DNA of 64,000 bases, from contig JABVXV010000056.1 of the NCBI GenBank assembly GCA_013365325.1, positions 186,001 to 250,000 of the forward strand, read 5' to 3'. Shown in pieces: positions 45,882 through 63,478 of the stretch (position 1 is the first letter of the stretch; each line of letters begins with the position of its first letter). A model generated the notes under the pieces. That model made no database searches. It saw only the letters and a list, made by a program, of their open reading frames with translations, and was not told the DNA's origin. Position numbers and translations under genes: made by a program. Source of the DNA: Dipetalonema caudispina. Taxonomy: Eukaryota > Nematoda > Chromadorea > Rhabditida > Onchocercidae.

Positions 45882-47813
45882 TTAATAATAGTAATAGTAG
45901 TCATAGTAATCATATTCATAAAGGGTATCAAACATTTTTTGTGATTTTCCAGACTTGTCAGCATTCTGTGATTTTGAGATCGTTCGTGGAAGATGTCTGT
46001 AGCGTCGTTGTCGTTGTTTATAGTCCTTCCGACCATAACCATTTCGACTATCCTTTTTTTTCGTTTTCTTTGAAGCTGAATTTATATTAAATCACACTTT
46101 TCAACAATACGATCTTGTGATACCTGGATCAAAACATGTAAGAAAGGGATATTCAGGGAATATGACAGTAAAATACTATAAACAAAACCCGACCCCTATT
46201 TTATAGCATTCTTTGCAGAATACACAGAGATCGTTTTGGAACTTCAATGAAGTTTTTAATGATGGTTGTGGATGAATTAAGACAAAATGAAGAGTGAATA
46301 CCATTTGTGAAATTGAAAAATCAAATACTTCCTATATCTACCTATAAGTATTACATGTAATACGTAGAACCTACCGTGTGGTGTATCCGTATTTGTAATA
46401 GTCGAGGTGAGAATTTCAGTGTTATTTATTTTGTTGACCATTTCGATATCAAATTCTCCACTACCTTCAGTAATATTATCTTCAGGATTTCCGGTGTTAT
46501 TAAGAGTAGTCTTAATCACACTGGTTGTATTAAGAGGGGTGTTGGTTTCATTCGAGTTTGTATTACCGAATGTTTTGCTATTAGGAAATTTCTCTTTAAT
46601 TTTGTTCCAAGCAAGCAGTGCTTCTTTCTTTCGATCGTCAAGTTCTGGCTCTGTATTTTCTTCGATACTCTCCCAAGCAACTATTGCTTCTTTCCTTTGG
46701 CTTTTTGAATCATCAAATTCAGGCTCTTCATCACCTTTAATACTCTTCCAAGCAACTACTGCTTCTTTCCTTTGGCCTTTTGAATCGTCAAGTTCTACCT
46801 CTTCATCACCTTTAATACTCTTCCAAGCAACTACTGCTTCTTTCCTTTGATTTTGTGAATCGTCATATTTCGGCTTATCATTTTGAATTTTTTCCGGTAT
46901 CAAGCATTTTCCGTTTGTAAATTGAAACGGTTCACAACATGGTTCTTCTTCATTCACACACGGTTTTGGATTACAGTGGCGGACATGTACGATGTGCGTA
47001 CCATTTCTAAAAGATCAGTTAATAAAATTTTCTAAGATTAAAATTTCTTGCGTAATAAATGATGGTGTTATATGGCATTTGTAAATTTCTTCCTTATAAA
47101 TTTCTGAATTTTGTCGAAAGATTAATTACATTTAAAAATAATTTGCAGACTGTAGAACATACGGTAATGTTAGTGTACGATTTTGTATACCACATCCACC
47201 GCATGAATCTGAACATTTGCTCCATTCACTCCAACCTTCTGAAATTAGTATCTTCTGAAGTAATAAATACTGAAATAAAACGATTTTTCATATTTTTAAA
47301 TTACCCTTTAGTAACTCTAAAATGAAACAAAGAGGAAGTCATCTCAAACTTGCAAAATTTCTATGATGAAAAAATTGCAGATATTTTAACCTACCGTTTG
47401 ATAAATCGATCAACGATTTGTTTGTAAGGGAATTAGTTTCTTTTTCCTAAAACAACATGATTTTTTCGAAAATAATTTCAACATGTTTATTTGCATGTTT
47501 ATTTTTTTTAACTTCTTTCTGCCGCATCATAAAAACTTGTCCCTATATATAATTGTATATTTTGAAACATTTTACAACAAATTTACAACACAAGAACTGT
47601 AATTCTGATTTGTATGACACATAACTTATTTAATTCGCAAGATGAACTCACACCATTATATGGGAAAAAATATATGCAAACCAAGGAAAATGTTTCTTGT
47701 TCAAATTCCCTCTAAAATTCGAATTTAAATTTAAATTTAAAAAACTGAAAAATTACTTGAGAAGTAGCTTGTATCAGGAGAAATGATAAAACAGCGAGCC
47801 AGATGAACAACAT
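45882..47813 (-). CDS. Secreted thrombospondin type 1 protein with 25-aa repeats
   Basis: Five exons join in phase: 47757-47813, 47395-47446, 47163-47238, 46375-47006 and 45882-46075 (336 aa). Residues 1-19 (MLFIWLAVLSFLLIQATSQ) form a signal peptide. Residues 38-78 are one TSP1 repeat: GWSEWSKCSDSCGGC, then the arginine strand and the closing RHCNPKPC. A Cys-Cys pair (85-86) and a further Cys (96) follow. Residues 110-199 hold three full copies and one partial copy of a 25-residue unit containing QRKEAVVAWKSIKGDEE. Then come a Thr/Asn-rich linker with several N-glycosylation sites and a basic tail (KKTKKKD, RQRRYR) ending in a tyrosine cluster. The protein is predicted to be extracellular. 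TSP1 modules bind glycosaminoglycans and matrix; the repeat has no known role that I recognise. No named orthologue is known to me. Confidence 0.8.
46595..46864 (-). repeat. Coding tandem repeat, 75-bp unit, about 3.6 copies
   Basis: The units start with Asp-Asp and share the core RKEAxxAWxxI. Units 1 and 2 are nearly identical in DNA, unit 3 is more diverged and unit 4 is truncated. This gradient suggests recent duplication at the N-terminal side. Confidence 0.85.
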
Positions 47814-50800
47814 GCAGAAGGATAGCGATTTGACTTTATCACGAATGGATCGGGTTATTATATATTAAGGTGACAGAACGATCATCACTGATGATGACCT
47901 TGGACTTATTTTATTTCCAAATATCTTCGGTGAATTTCTTCTGTCTCTCACAGAAAAATATGGAGAAATGATTAGCTGTATTTTTTTTCTTTATGGAAAT
48001 TGGAGAAACTTTTGTGTTCATTGCTTTGGTCATTTTTTTTTTTTCTCTTTATTCTACAATCTAAACATTATGCTAAATTTAATGCAATTAATTTTATGCA
48101 GCAAATTGCAAGGAAGAAATCTTCCATGAATCACCGGTTAATCGTGCTATCAAAAAATTCAATATTAGCAAGTAACACTTGGCTATCGTTTCCAATTCTG
48201 GCTTTAAATTCTGTACTTAAATTTTTGCTGATGAAAAATTTAGAAAAAACATGCAATCATTTATTTGTGAAAGATTCTGTAAACTATGATAAAACAGAAT
48301 ATGGATTGTGTGATATTACTTCGATGATCATTTGTGGATGACTAATTTATGGATTATTTCAAATAAACGTTTGTTTATCGCACAGATAAAGCAAGAATTT
48401 ATGACACAAGTTTTTTTCATCATGCAGAAAGTTCAAAAGTTGTTTATATATGAGGTTAACCCATGAAGAAGTAACATTCTAGAATGAATGATCTTCATTC
48501 AAATCAAACTATTGTACCATTAGGTGCAAATTTTCCATACTACTTCTAGGAGAATCATAATATTGAAAGGTGAACTAATTGGTTAATTTTTGAATTTTAA
48601 AAAGAAATTACCTACCTCTAAGTGATCAGAATTGACTATGGTTATTTGCATCATATTTTTTCTTCACAAGTTAATTTAGAATGAATACTCAAGAGTGAAA
48701 AGATTCATCATAGAATCGCAGTTGAAAGATTAGCCTTGAAAGTAACGCTGTACAGGAGAGAAACAATTGCATACCTCAAGCAATTATTTTTTAAAATTGA
48801 ATTTCTTGTCGCAAAACAAGTAATGCAATTAGAAAATATCTTTAATAGTAAAATCAAAGTTTAAATAACTTTAAAGATAGTGATAACAGTAGGAAGAGCA
48901 TTATCTCCGATACGATTAACGAGAAAAACTAATGATGGGAGTTCAAAGTTGAATACACAACAAAAAAAAAAACATTTACCTTACCATTTTATCACTGTTA
49001 TCATCTCGTAACTAAGATAGTTTCAGTTCATTACTGTTTTAGATTGAAAATACTGCTAATCGGAACTATTATAGTTCCGCATATCAAAATTTAGAAACAA
49101 CGAAACAGTTCAGAACAATATTTACGATAATATATATCCAAACAGTAATTTCATGAATTAAGTAATCATCCAAAAACAAAACTTTTCTTACGTTTGATTC
49201 ATATTTATCAAAAGTATGAAACTTGGCTGTCATCTTTTTCCAAATTTCGAGAATAATGAGGTAATAATCGTCAATTATTGTTCATTCATACATATACTTC
49301 CTCGTCATCATTTTTTTGAAAAGAGAAATGCAAATGTCCACATTTGATTAATTGCTACTTTTTGATCAATAACCAACAAAAGTTTAAAATAATTGCTCAA
49401 TTTTGTTTTTGTTTTGGTTTTTAAAAACATTTCAAATATAAATAAATTATGGTTAATCTTACTTCCCTCAATTTGATAACTTTCACGAATGACTTTTCTT
49501 CTCATATATGATGGCAATCAATTTTATCTTTTATAAATGACTGAATAAAAATAGTGTATGAAAACTTACAGATTTTGTACTAAAATGGAGCAAATTTATT
49601 AAAAAAGGATAAAATTTTCCAATTTTAAGTTTTGGCAGAGCATTTTTGTTGCTTTGATAAATATCATTCAATGATAAAAGTGACATTATTGATCAAAGTT
49701 CTTTTTTTCGTTCTTTTTCATAGTGTCCAATGCATTGACAAATGCGCAATGATTTATTTTGAAATTGTTTCGAAATGAAATAAAAGTGAAATATGATATT
49801 TCACTTAACTAACCAACACTTTAGTGTAAATATATCAAAAATTTTAGCAGCTTTTTAAAGTATCCTCAAGAGAATAAGAAATTAATAATTCATGTACTTA
49901 AAAATCTTCATTCAATCAATAATGAGGCACATTCTTCAATATCATAGATTTTCAAAAGCTTCCATAAACTTTGGAAAATTTTAAATCTCTCAAAATATTA
50001 TCTAGGGCTGCTAACAGAAGTTTAAAATCTTTCGAACAGTTAAAAAGTCCCTTCATTTTGAAATTTTAAATTTTAAAAAAGATAAAATACATTTAATTTA
50101 ATGTTTGTTTGGGTGAAAAAATTTTTCCTTCATTTTGTCGAAAAATTTCCTCATTTTATAATCTCAAAATTTAAAATTTTTAAAAGATTTCAACCTCTTA
50201 TGTTACGTTTTTGACTTTTCGACTTATTTTTGCACTTTTCTTTTCTTTTTTTTTTTTTTGTTATTCCTTGAGAGCATAAAATATGGGTATAGTGAATAAT
50301 ACGTGAAGAATTATGAAATGAAGATAAAAATTGAAGCAAAATGAGAAGAAGGAATGATTTTGGAAGACAACAAAGACTATTTGATAAATGATACTGCAAA
50401 TATTTGATGGTCTGATATGAAACGGAAAATGAAATCACAAGGGACACAAGCTTGAAAAGTTTAATTTTGCCTATCAAACTTTGTTAGCCATTTTCACAAA
50501 CTTTTTCCACTCTTCATCCTTTTTAATGCTTATCTTAAGACAACATCGATGGATGTAAGAAAGTAAGTTAGCATTAAGAATGAGAATAATAGCTACAAAA
50601 TATTTCCAAAATATTTCACTACACTTCCATCTTTCATCTGTCAGAGCCATTCATCCATCAGTCTATTCATCTATCTTCCTATTGCATCCTCTCTTCCGGA
50701 ATACTTTACGACATTCTTTTCAAAATGAATAGATACTGATTTGTACAGAGCTAAGGAACATTTGCGCATTTCTTCAATATTTGCTTATTTTCATCACTTC

Positions 50801-53800
50801 TTCGTAATACCATTTCGTTGCCTTTTCTTTAATGGAAATTTCAAAAAATTTCGAATTTTTAACAGATTTTTTGATGAAAAAAAAAACGTTCTATTTCGTT
50901 TTATTTGAAATTGTTGTTGAAAAAATAGAAATTCCTAAAATTGATTTCACTGCAAGCCATAATTTTATGGTACCATTTATATTCTCATCATTGTTGCTAT
51001 TTCCTCATCGTTAATAATTTCATCAATTCTTATTTCTTTTTAAGAAGAGAAAGATAAAGAGATTTTTTCCTCAAAAATCCCATTGAAAATTTGAAGTTTT
51101 CTGTTGAATTTCAAACTTGTGAAATAAATGCGTCAAAATGCTTTCAATAATGTCAGACCAAATTTAAATCTATTCTTTATGAATACAATGATTTTTACTT
51201 TATCACAAACTACCTGAAATTAAAATGACTTACTGAAAAGAATTGATGGATTTTTTTTTTTTTTGAATAATCTATTCTCCTCTTCTATCTTAACTTATTT
51301 TGAATAATAATCATACCTAATCATATATCTTACAAATAGCTCGCTAATAGTACTTCGTGATAAGCAGATAATCTATCATTCTGCTTAAAAGATAAGATTT
51401 TTATGAATGATAATATACTTTTGGCAGTAGCAAGGCAAAGTTAAAAAATTTACCACATTGATTCCGAAGAAATAAAATAAAGGATACTAACGTAATAGCT
51501 CTCAAATTTTAATTCAAAGCTAAATATAAAGAAATATGGCGAATATGTGAAGCAATAAATTTCACATTAAATAAGGCTGTGATTTCATTTATTCTCAAAC
51601 ATATTATTTTTGGCCCAAATTTATTCCGCTCAAACTCGTAATCAAGCAACGGCTTTGATTTCTTTATATCCCTTAGCGTAACACATTTAAAAGTTTTCAC
51701 TTTCTGCATTAATGTGACCACTGTTGACCAACTGTTGAAGAAATCGTAGAAGACAACTTTCAAAATTATTTTCCAAAAAAAAGCTAACAATTACAAGGAA
51801 AGCATGAGGAGAGCAAAATGTAAGAATTAGATTTACTTCAAGAATGGATGAGATAGAATTCTTAAAGTTTGAAATTAAGTGATGTTTGAATAAGCAAAAA
51901 ATTAGTATTCCAACCACTTCCCTTCACCACACATTCCTTAAATATTATTAAATAAATTAATTTTTATTTTTGAGGAACCAGTGATGAAATGGATTTTTAT
52001 CATTGATAAAAATTATGGTGGAAATTAAATTTCGTTGCACATTAACAACACTTATAATATGTATTACGCATATTCTGTAATACTGAAATATTATTATATC
52101 TTCACAAGAAATAATCGTTATTGTGTTTAGTAAATCACTTATCAGTAAAAAATTGATATCCTTACAGAGTTTCAGAAAATCAAATGCCATCACTTTGGGT
52201 AAATTTTGCGCTTTTTCAAAATACGTACATTAATTAACTCTAATATAAAAACATTTAATTAATTATTGTTTTACGTTAGACACGTAAAATTTGTAATTTC
52301 TTCATATTGCATTAAATTTATTGCAGAAAAAAGAAATACAATTCGTTTTCTAACTTTCGTGTTTTCCAAACTTTTATTTTACAATAAAAGTAGCAGATTT
52401 TTCGTAATAACTTATGAATTATGCAAATTTTCAAATACTTCAAATATCATTATTGATAGCAGGATCCTCTTATTTCTTCAATTATGATTTAAATCTTTTT
52501 TGTTTGCTCAATTGTTGTCATCTATCTGATTCAAATGTAAATAAATCTAAAACAAATCATAATTAATATAATACTAATTTAGAGAACCACTGGACTAAAT
52601 CTTTTTTATAATTCCAAAATTGGAACATTGATCATATCTAGCTGAACCATCATAAATAGATATTATTTTGCATTTTATTCGTAAACAGTGAAATTTTCGG
52701 GAGGAACCCATCATATTTTAAGCTTCAAATACTTTAATTCCATTAAAAAAATGATTGATCATTGTGAAGAAAAACTGGAAGTAACCTTGGCCTTATCATA
52801 TTTCACATCCTAACAACACAATAATTACAAATTCAATCTCTCTTTGTTTTTGAATGAAGAAAATAAAAAAAAAAAAAAGAAAAAGCCAAATTGAGGAACC
52901 CTTCTACTCTTTCTTCTTTTGCCCTTCCTTTTTTTCTTCAATCCTTTAGATTGATCTTCTTGCCCATCTTCACATCTTCCTCAATTTTGACAAATTCTAT
53001 CGAAAATCAGCAATTTCATTCATGGCTCTTTTTGCATCTCTCATCCAAAAACTAGCACTTATTTATTAGCTAATATTGTTTTCCATGAACTATAACTAAC
53101 AGAATTGCTTACTTTTATTATAAAAATGCTGTAATCAATTGAGGATTGCAACGATTTAGCAGCCTTGAATTCATCAAATCTAAAATATGGAAGAAATTAA
53201 ATTTTAAATGATATTATCTTGACAACTCCAATTTTAACTATATATATATATATATTTCATTCAATAAAATCACTGCTACAGATTGGGATAGACTCAAAGA
53301 ATTTGTTATTTTAAATCAATCAAGAGAAGTTCATGGCTGATCACATAAATAATTATTTTATACAGGATTGTTGAAGGATTTCTATGATAATTACGTATGA
53401 GGCAAATGCTTATGTAATTAATTTTTTTTTTTTTAATTTTGTTTTTATTTTCGTACAAATATTTCAAGTACATAATTCTTGTCACAAGCTACGTCAAAAC
53501 ATATAATTTGTAAATAATTTTTTTTTTTTTTTGCATAGTAATATTAAGTTTTCAGCGCGCTTCGAAAAGTTTGACTATTAATTTGATGACGAATTTATAC
53601 ATCCTTAATTTACAGCTATGCATAAATTCATTATTGGGTTGCTATTTCTATCAAATAATAATGACATACGCAGTTGATATCGAAAATCCCGTGGTTAGGT
53701 TTTTTTTCAATTTCTTATTATCCAATATTTTACTATTTACCGAAACAGTTAATTCGTATCATTTCTCTAAAAAGATGAATTTTACAATTAAAAGCATTGA

Positions 53801-53975
53801 GTGAACAGTAAGATTTCAATTATGATGCAATCTGCAAGATGTAAATAAAACTAGCAAATGAATCTATTTAAGGTAATCTTCGTCCAAAAAATGTATGTTT
53901 TGAATTTTTTTTTTTCCCCTGCGGAAATGTCAATCAATAAGTTACCGCTGACTTTCATAAATTGCAATTTTTTAG
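47814..53975. other. Long gene-poor divergent region
   Basis: This 6.2-kb region lies between the start of the TSP1 gene and the first located TMEM151 exon. It is very AT-rich with poly-T/poly-A runs and a TA tract at 53238-53256. The unlocated first exon of the TMEM151 gene is expected here or in a very distant 5' position. No candidate met both the start and splice criteria. Confidence 0.5.
53238..53256. repeat. TA microsatellite
   Basis: A short alternating TA tract in non-coding sequence. Confidence 0.85.
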
Positions 53976-57808
<3,833 letters not shown>

Positions 57809-59680
57809 AGGAAACAATTTTGCAGAATTATCCATAGTGCAGTCTTATTGTTGAGCATTTTCACAAAAACTGATGAAAATTATGGATAGGGTGTTAACCT
57901 GTCACCAAATTCATCAATTCCTTCAGCATTCATCTTTTTCTTCTATCTTCATTATGTGAGATTAGAAGAAAATTAGTTGTTTACATTTGTCGGTTAATTT
58001 CTGTATAAATATAATTTCTCTAAAGCGCTTGAAATGCAAACCAAAAGTGTCATGCAATTATGTAAATGAAAAAAGAAAAAAGATTGTTGCGCAGACTGCA
58101 AAATTATCATTAAGGATTTTCAGAATTGATTTTTAAAAATGAATTCAAATGAAATAGATCGAATTTTGTTGAATAAAATTGGACTAAATTTAAATCGGAA
58201 TTGGACTGATTTGAAATATAGTAGATTTTGGATAAATGTGAGCACTTATCATCATTTTTTTTGGATATAAAATGCAGAAGCTTGGAAAGCTATAATTTGA
58301 AAACATTAAAATGTGGCATCATAAATAGATTGTTATTTTATCGATATGGATCATTTGATTTGAACCTATGATTGTATTGATGGGTGAAAGCTTCCCTTTG
58401 ATATTATCATACTAATACTATCCTCATTACTATTATTGTTGAACGAGAATATATGAACAAAATCCTTTTCTAATCCATCGAACCTCTCTCTTTTATCGCA
58501 TTCAAATATATACTTCCTCATTGAATTTAGGTCACTCAATCAATCATATGTGGTCATTTTGTTCAAATTTTGATAGCTCGCAAACTGTTATGTCCATTCA
58601 TTCATTTCCTTTTTCACATATTCCAATAAAGCTTTCGCTTTTCCACTATTTCTTTCGTTCTATCAATGTTACTTTTGTTAATATAAATTAATAGAAGTAA
58701 TGGTCATTTTACCTTGTCATATTCTTTATCTAACACAATCCTAACTTTTCTAGGAATTAATTTTGTAATAACAAATATAGTACAATTTGGTGCTTTGATA
58801 TAATCAATATTTTTTGCTATATTTTGATAATTTAGAATTTGTAACTGCCATATAATTCTAAGGCGCTAACATAAAGGAAACGATATTTAAATATTTGAAA
58901 CATTTAATTGTGATAGTTTTTCTCTATATTTTCCTCTTTCACAATATTGTTTGCTCTAAATTATGAGAATGTTATTGAAAAATTGTTGAAAAAATTCCGA
59001 AATTTGAAAGTGTTTCGAGAAGCGTTTTTCAATTTTTATGAAAGCGGATGAAAAAAAGTGTGTCAAATGACCAAAACACTATTGGTAACACATATATTGG
59101 TTGAAATATCTTTCAATTCTTCCTCATAATTTTACATTTAACATCGGCTGACTAGCTGACAACATAAAATACAAACAGTTTCAAATTTTGCATTTAATAA
59201 TTTTTCTCTGACTGAGGTAATTAATGAATGTAAATTTGCCGGTATTTTCAGCATCTGACAAAAAATGATAGATATATTCCAAAATAGAAAGATAATAGAT
59301 TACAGAGAAGTTTCATAAATTAAGCAATTTTATAAATATTAGGTATGCCAATTTTTTCATCGTTTGAAATATCTTACATAACATTTTTCTTCAAATTTAA
59401 ATACGCAATGATATCTTTTGTATAATGAAAACAAACTTTACATATGTTATTCGAAATGTGGTACATACGATCGCATTGATTCAGAGTTTGCAAGAAAAAA
59501 ATCCAAGATTCGAATAAATTTGATAGTAATGGCAAGCTAATTGATGTATCATTTTCTGCTTCTCGATGAATTTGGCTTAGACATAAACTTATTCATCCGC
59601 AAAATTCAAATTTTCCTTTAGCGGTAAAACTAAAGGATCGCCGAATTATTTTCGCCGTCTGAAACGATTAATAAAATACT
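57809..59680. other. Intergenic, no gene seen
   Basis: This 1.9-kb region lies downstream of the TMEM151 gene. Poly(A) signals AATAAA occur at 58172 and 58625. No supported exon precedes 59694. Confidence 0.5.
58172..58177 (+). terminator. Candidate poly(A) signal for TMEM151 gene
   Basis: AATAAA lies about 365 nt after the stop; a second copy lies at 58625-58630. Confidence 0.35.
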
Positions 59681-59694
59681 TTTCGTTTTTGCAG

Positions 59695-59766
59695 GCCATG
59701 CGATGCCATCATTCTTTTCAAGTTTACTTTAGAAGAAAGTTACTTCTTTTTCTTGTCTTCTATAAG
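59695..59766 (+). CDS. Possible alternative first exon (signal-like peptide)
   Basis: After a strong TTTTTGCAG acceptor ending at 59694 comes ATG at 59698. It opens 23 codons, MRCHHSFQVY then RRKLLLFLVFYK, to a GTAATA donor in phase 0. The acceptor 3 nt before an ATG looks like a trans-splice site, and the peptide resembles a short signal or anchor. It could be the true first exon of the gene at 59981-62101, joining in phase 0 to 60217. It would then skip the exon at 59981, which is itself coding-like. Confidence 0.35.
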
Positions 59767-59980
59767 GTAATATCAAATTAAAGTTCCTTCTGAAACTTGA
59801 CAAATATTCCAAAATTTTTTCTCATTTTGTATTTACATCGTGCAACATATCCCTACTACCGCACTTCATACTTCCCTTACTATTCCAAATATCATTTCCG
59901 TCAAATATTAATTACTAAGGGATACTATTAATGAGCAATGCTCATTCTGTAATTAAAATGATTGAATTTTAAATTAATGG

Positions 59981-62101
59981 ATGTTTTGGATCAAAAATTG
60001 GGAACAAACCTCGGCAAACAGTGTAATTCGACCACAAAGTGTCGTTCGTGAAAAACTATTGGATGGTGCCTTAATTTGGCCGACGAATGCGGCAAATTAT
60101 AACTTTTCAAAACGAGCCAATTCTAACGGAAGTACAGTTTTTATAACACAGTTTTTAAAATTTGTTTAAATTTAGATTTAATAAATTTTTGATACTTTCG
60201 TCGGATATGAGAGCAGTTCCAAATAGAATTGCCCCATTACGACGGATCTTTTCGTGGCTGCGGATATTTGATTCACAATACTTTCAATCTATCCATCAAA
60301 GGTAAAATCTTCGCTGTAATACGAATTGATACACTAAAATATTATTAAAACAAGTATAAGCAGAGAAAATGATCTCTACAGTAAGGTTTAGAGGTTAAAA
60401 TGAATCATCCGATTGATTCACATAAATTTCAGATAGTACAGTCGAAAGTAGAACAGATTTCCAAGCAGAACTGGTCCCATTACCTGAGCCATCCCAAACC
60501 GTGGATATCCGGTTTACAGCGCCACCACTACATCAATTCAAACTGATTGCATCCGCCTTGTCACAAAACGAAAGAAAGAAAACAGAAGAAAATGATAAAA
60601 AGAATCGAAAACAATCTATTTTGCTGAGTCGAGGCATTAAAAAATCCAAGAATGATAAAGAGAATTCAGACGAGACAATTGATCGAGAAAACGAGAAGTT
60701 ATCTGGATCAGAATTTCGACCAGCTACTGACTTTTGGAGCGGGAAATTCCAATTTTTAAGGGCAACCAATCGTTCTGAAAAAGAAAAACAAGTTTTAGAT
60801 CAGATGAATCTTCAAAAGTCGAAAAACATTGAATATCGAAACAGTGAAACAAAATCCGCTGTAATGGATCAGTCAAAAACAAATGGAAGGGAAAATCAAC
60901 GATATGAACAGCAGGCCAAATTACTCAGTCCGAGAAAAGGCACCAAACCGATCTCATCTATACACGGAATAGAAAGTGAAAACGACGATTTCGACTTGCT
61001 GATGAATCTGAAATCAGGTTATCGCGATATGCTAACAGCGAAACCAACAATTTGGTCCAATACTGGGCAGTTTATTAGTGGAATGAACAAACGTATGGAG
61101 CGTGGTAATCAAAGGCAAACAGAATATCTGAGTTTGAACCCAGACTGCAGTATGGGTACTTCTATCAACAATCAGCCATGGAACCCATTGAATACTATTG
61201 CACAATCAGGAAAAATTTGGACACCTGAATATCAGCTACTAAAGGTGATGAACCAATCTCCGGCTTTGACATCACAGCATCAACGAAATTATCAGCAAGA
61301 TCCAGAAGGTTGGGATAAGGTATCCATATTCCAAGGACCAATAGGTCAATTCGTCACACCAATTACACCTGTAAATGGTATTTTGGACAATTCCGCACAT
61401 ATGAGCCCATTTACTTTAAACAGACCATGGATGTCAAATCGGGCAACAGCTATTAATCGATCATGGCGTACATTGAATGATATTATCCCCGCACATCCCG
61501 TATATACGGAATATGCCGAATCATTTCAACCCACGTTAGGAGCTATTCCTTTACTAACCGTTACATCAGTCTCACAAACTAGTCCATCTTTCAATGATTT
61601 TCGTTTTTATAATAGGTTACTGTCGTTACCAACAATGATAACAATGAAACCTAACTATCAAAAGATTGGTACTGAAACTGGTGATTATGGTAACAAGCAA
61701 CAACAAAAAGATCCAAGAATACATTTCGAGAAAAGGTATATCATTAATCTGAAACTGAAGATAAAGTCCTTATTTTCACAATATTCGAGAATATCAAAAT
61801 GTTATATTATCTTTAAATCTAAATATAAGTACTATTGGCAGATCAATAACAGGAATTAAAATGTGATTCGGAAAATTTTTCTAAACATGATACTACAAGG
61901 AATTATAGAATTTAACTAAATAAGAGCCAAAATTCTCAATGAATAGTATTATAATCGTTTCCATTCCTATATTTTTCTTATTCAAGTCCTGATTTTTAAA
62001 ATACTGACTCTTTTTTTTCAAATTTTTTTAGTGAAACAATGGATTCAGTAGAAAATCGGCGATCTCTCATACCATTATCAGAATCTCTGATTTCGGCGTG
62101 A
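59981..62101 (+). CDS. Unrecognised large hydrophilic protein
   Basis: The working model is exons 59981-60131, 60212-60301, 60433-61735 and 62032-62101 (537 aa). The last two introns are firm (TTTCAG and TTTTTTTAG acceptors, matching phases), and the final exon ends LIPLSESLISA. The first junction is weak: three AG choices at 60211, 60213 and 60216 and two donors are possible. The 1.3-kb third exon is unusually long for this window. The protein is rich in Asn, Gln, Lys and Ser. It has a charged stretch (about residues 110-240) and Trp/Pro-containing blocks such as HYDGSFRGCGYLIHNTFNLS, NQPWNPLNTIAQSGKIWTPE and RPWMSNRATAINRSWRTLND. No enzyme motif, transmembrane segment or known domain is visible. 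It is probably a fast-evolving nematode-specific protein. An out-of-frame ATG lies 5 nt before the chosen start. Confidence 0.6.
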
Positions 62102-63478
62102 ATGTCCGCGGCTGGATCGGTTACTATATGTTAGAGCAGTACCGGTTAGAACTACAATGATAATGATAGAATTTCAATTATTTCCCGAGAAAACCGAATG
62201 TTATCAACCATTACATATAATGCAATGACTCTATTAACTAGTCTTTATCGCTGCTCCTTCCATTCCTTCTCCTTTCATCTTATAAGGCAATCATTAGCAA
62301 GTCTTCTGCTTGAAATGATGATAATTTATGGAAGTCAAGTTCTCAACATCCCATATTTTGCATAATTCCTCTTCTCAAATTTAAACAGCTTATTCAACAA
62401 CTCTGAAAAATAAATTATAGAATGTTTTGTTGAAAGAAATGGTGATCTTATATAGAAAGTGATGCCGTTAAATGAAAAAAAAAAAAGAAGCGAAACGGGA
62501 ACAGCTAGTTGTCATGCCGTTGGATTCATTACACAAGCCAGGAAAGATTTATGAAATAAGTAAAAATGATAACCCGTGAGAATATTCTTTCAACATAGCA
62601 TAGAATTTGCGTTCAGCTTCTTTAGAATGGATGAATATCTTATTCTAAAGAATGAAAGACTAAAGGAAAGCTGAAAAACAGTACAAAATAATGAGCGATG
62701 TCAATTAAGTAACAGAAGAGGATTTTTGCAAGTTTTCATCGAAATCAATTTAGATTTTTCGGGACTGCCTTTAGTTTAATGATAATGAGCTGAATGTTGA
62801 AGAGGTTTGTTTTGTATTGTTGGTAATTAGAGCTTAGCATCATTTATTAATTACAAGATATCTAAAAATTTTTAAATGACAGACTAATAATTGTGACCCT
62901 TATCCAAGGAAGATAATACCAGCGTAAAAAAGTTAATGGAATTCGTACAGAAAAAGGAAAAACAATAATCAAACTAAAATTGCTATTAAAGACTTCAAAT
63001 ACAGGTAGAATTTCTAATATAGTCCAAGTACGCGATGAAATGTATGATTTTTCAGTAAACTACTGGTTATTCCGATTTAATATTATTTACATTTACCTTT
63101 CACAAAAAATACCTTGTTACATTCCGTAGAAACCTTGGCAGTTACTAAAACGAATTCACAGAGAGCGAGAGAATGTAGAATTTAGAAGTTAATGAAAACA
63201 AATCCAAAATTCATTCAGAGAAAAGTATTTAGCATTAAACCTCATTTCACAATTATTATTAGTTCTTGACTCGTTTTTCAATTTTATGAGACTCACAATT
63301 CTATTACTCATCAACTTTTCATTACAGTTTCAAGCCAAATTCTTAAACTTACGAGGTTTTGAAAATAACAGTACCTAAAAACAACATTCACACAATCGAC
63401 AATTTATGTGCACTGCCTTGATGAAAAGATAAATACGGCTTAAAACTAGTAATAGAACTAACTGCCTATTGAAAGTTA
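62102..63478. other. Convergent intergenic
   Basis: This 1.4-kb region separates the unrecognised + gene and the Rab gene, which face each other. A candidate poly(A) signal for the + gene lies at 62409-62414. No exon is seen. Confidence 0.55.

Noticed and set aside
46376..46850. Long plus-strand open frames opposite the TSP1 gene
   Set aside because: They are antisense shadows of the repeat exon, with low-complexity Ser/Leu/Phe composition. The minus-strand frame has signal peptide, TSP1 and matching splice phases.
60533..60769. Minus-strand frame opposite the 60-62 kb gene
   Set aside because: It is antisense to a firmly spliced 433-codon exon and has low-complexity Phe/Ser composition.
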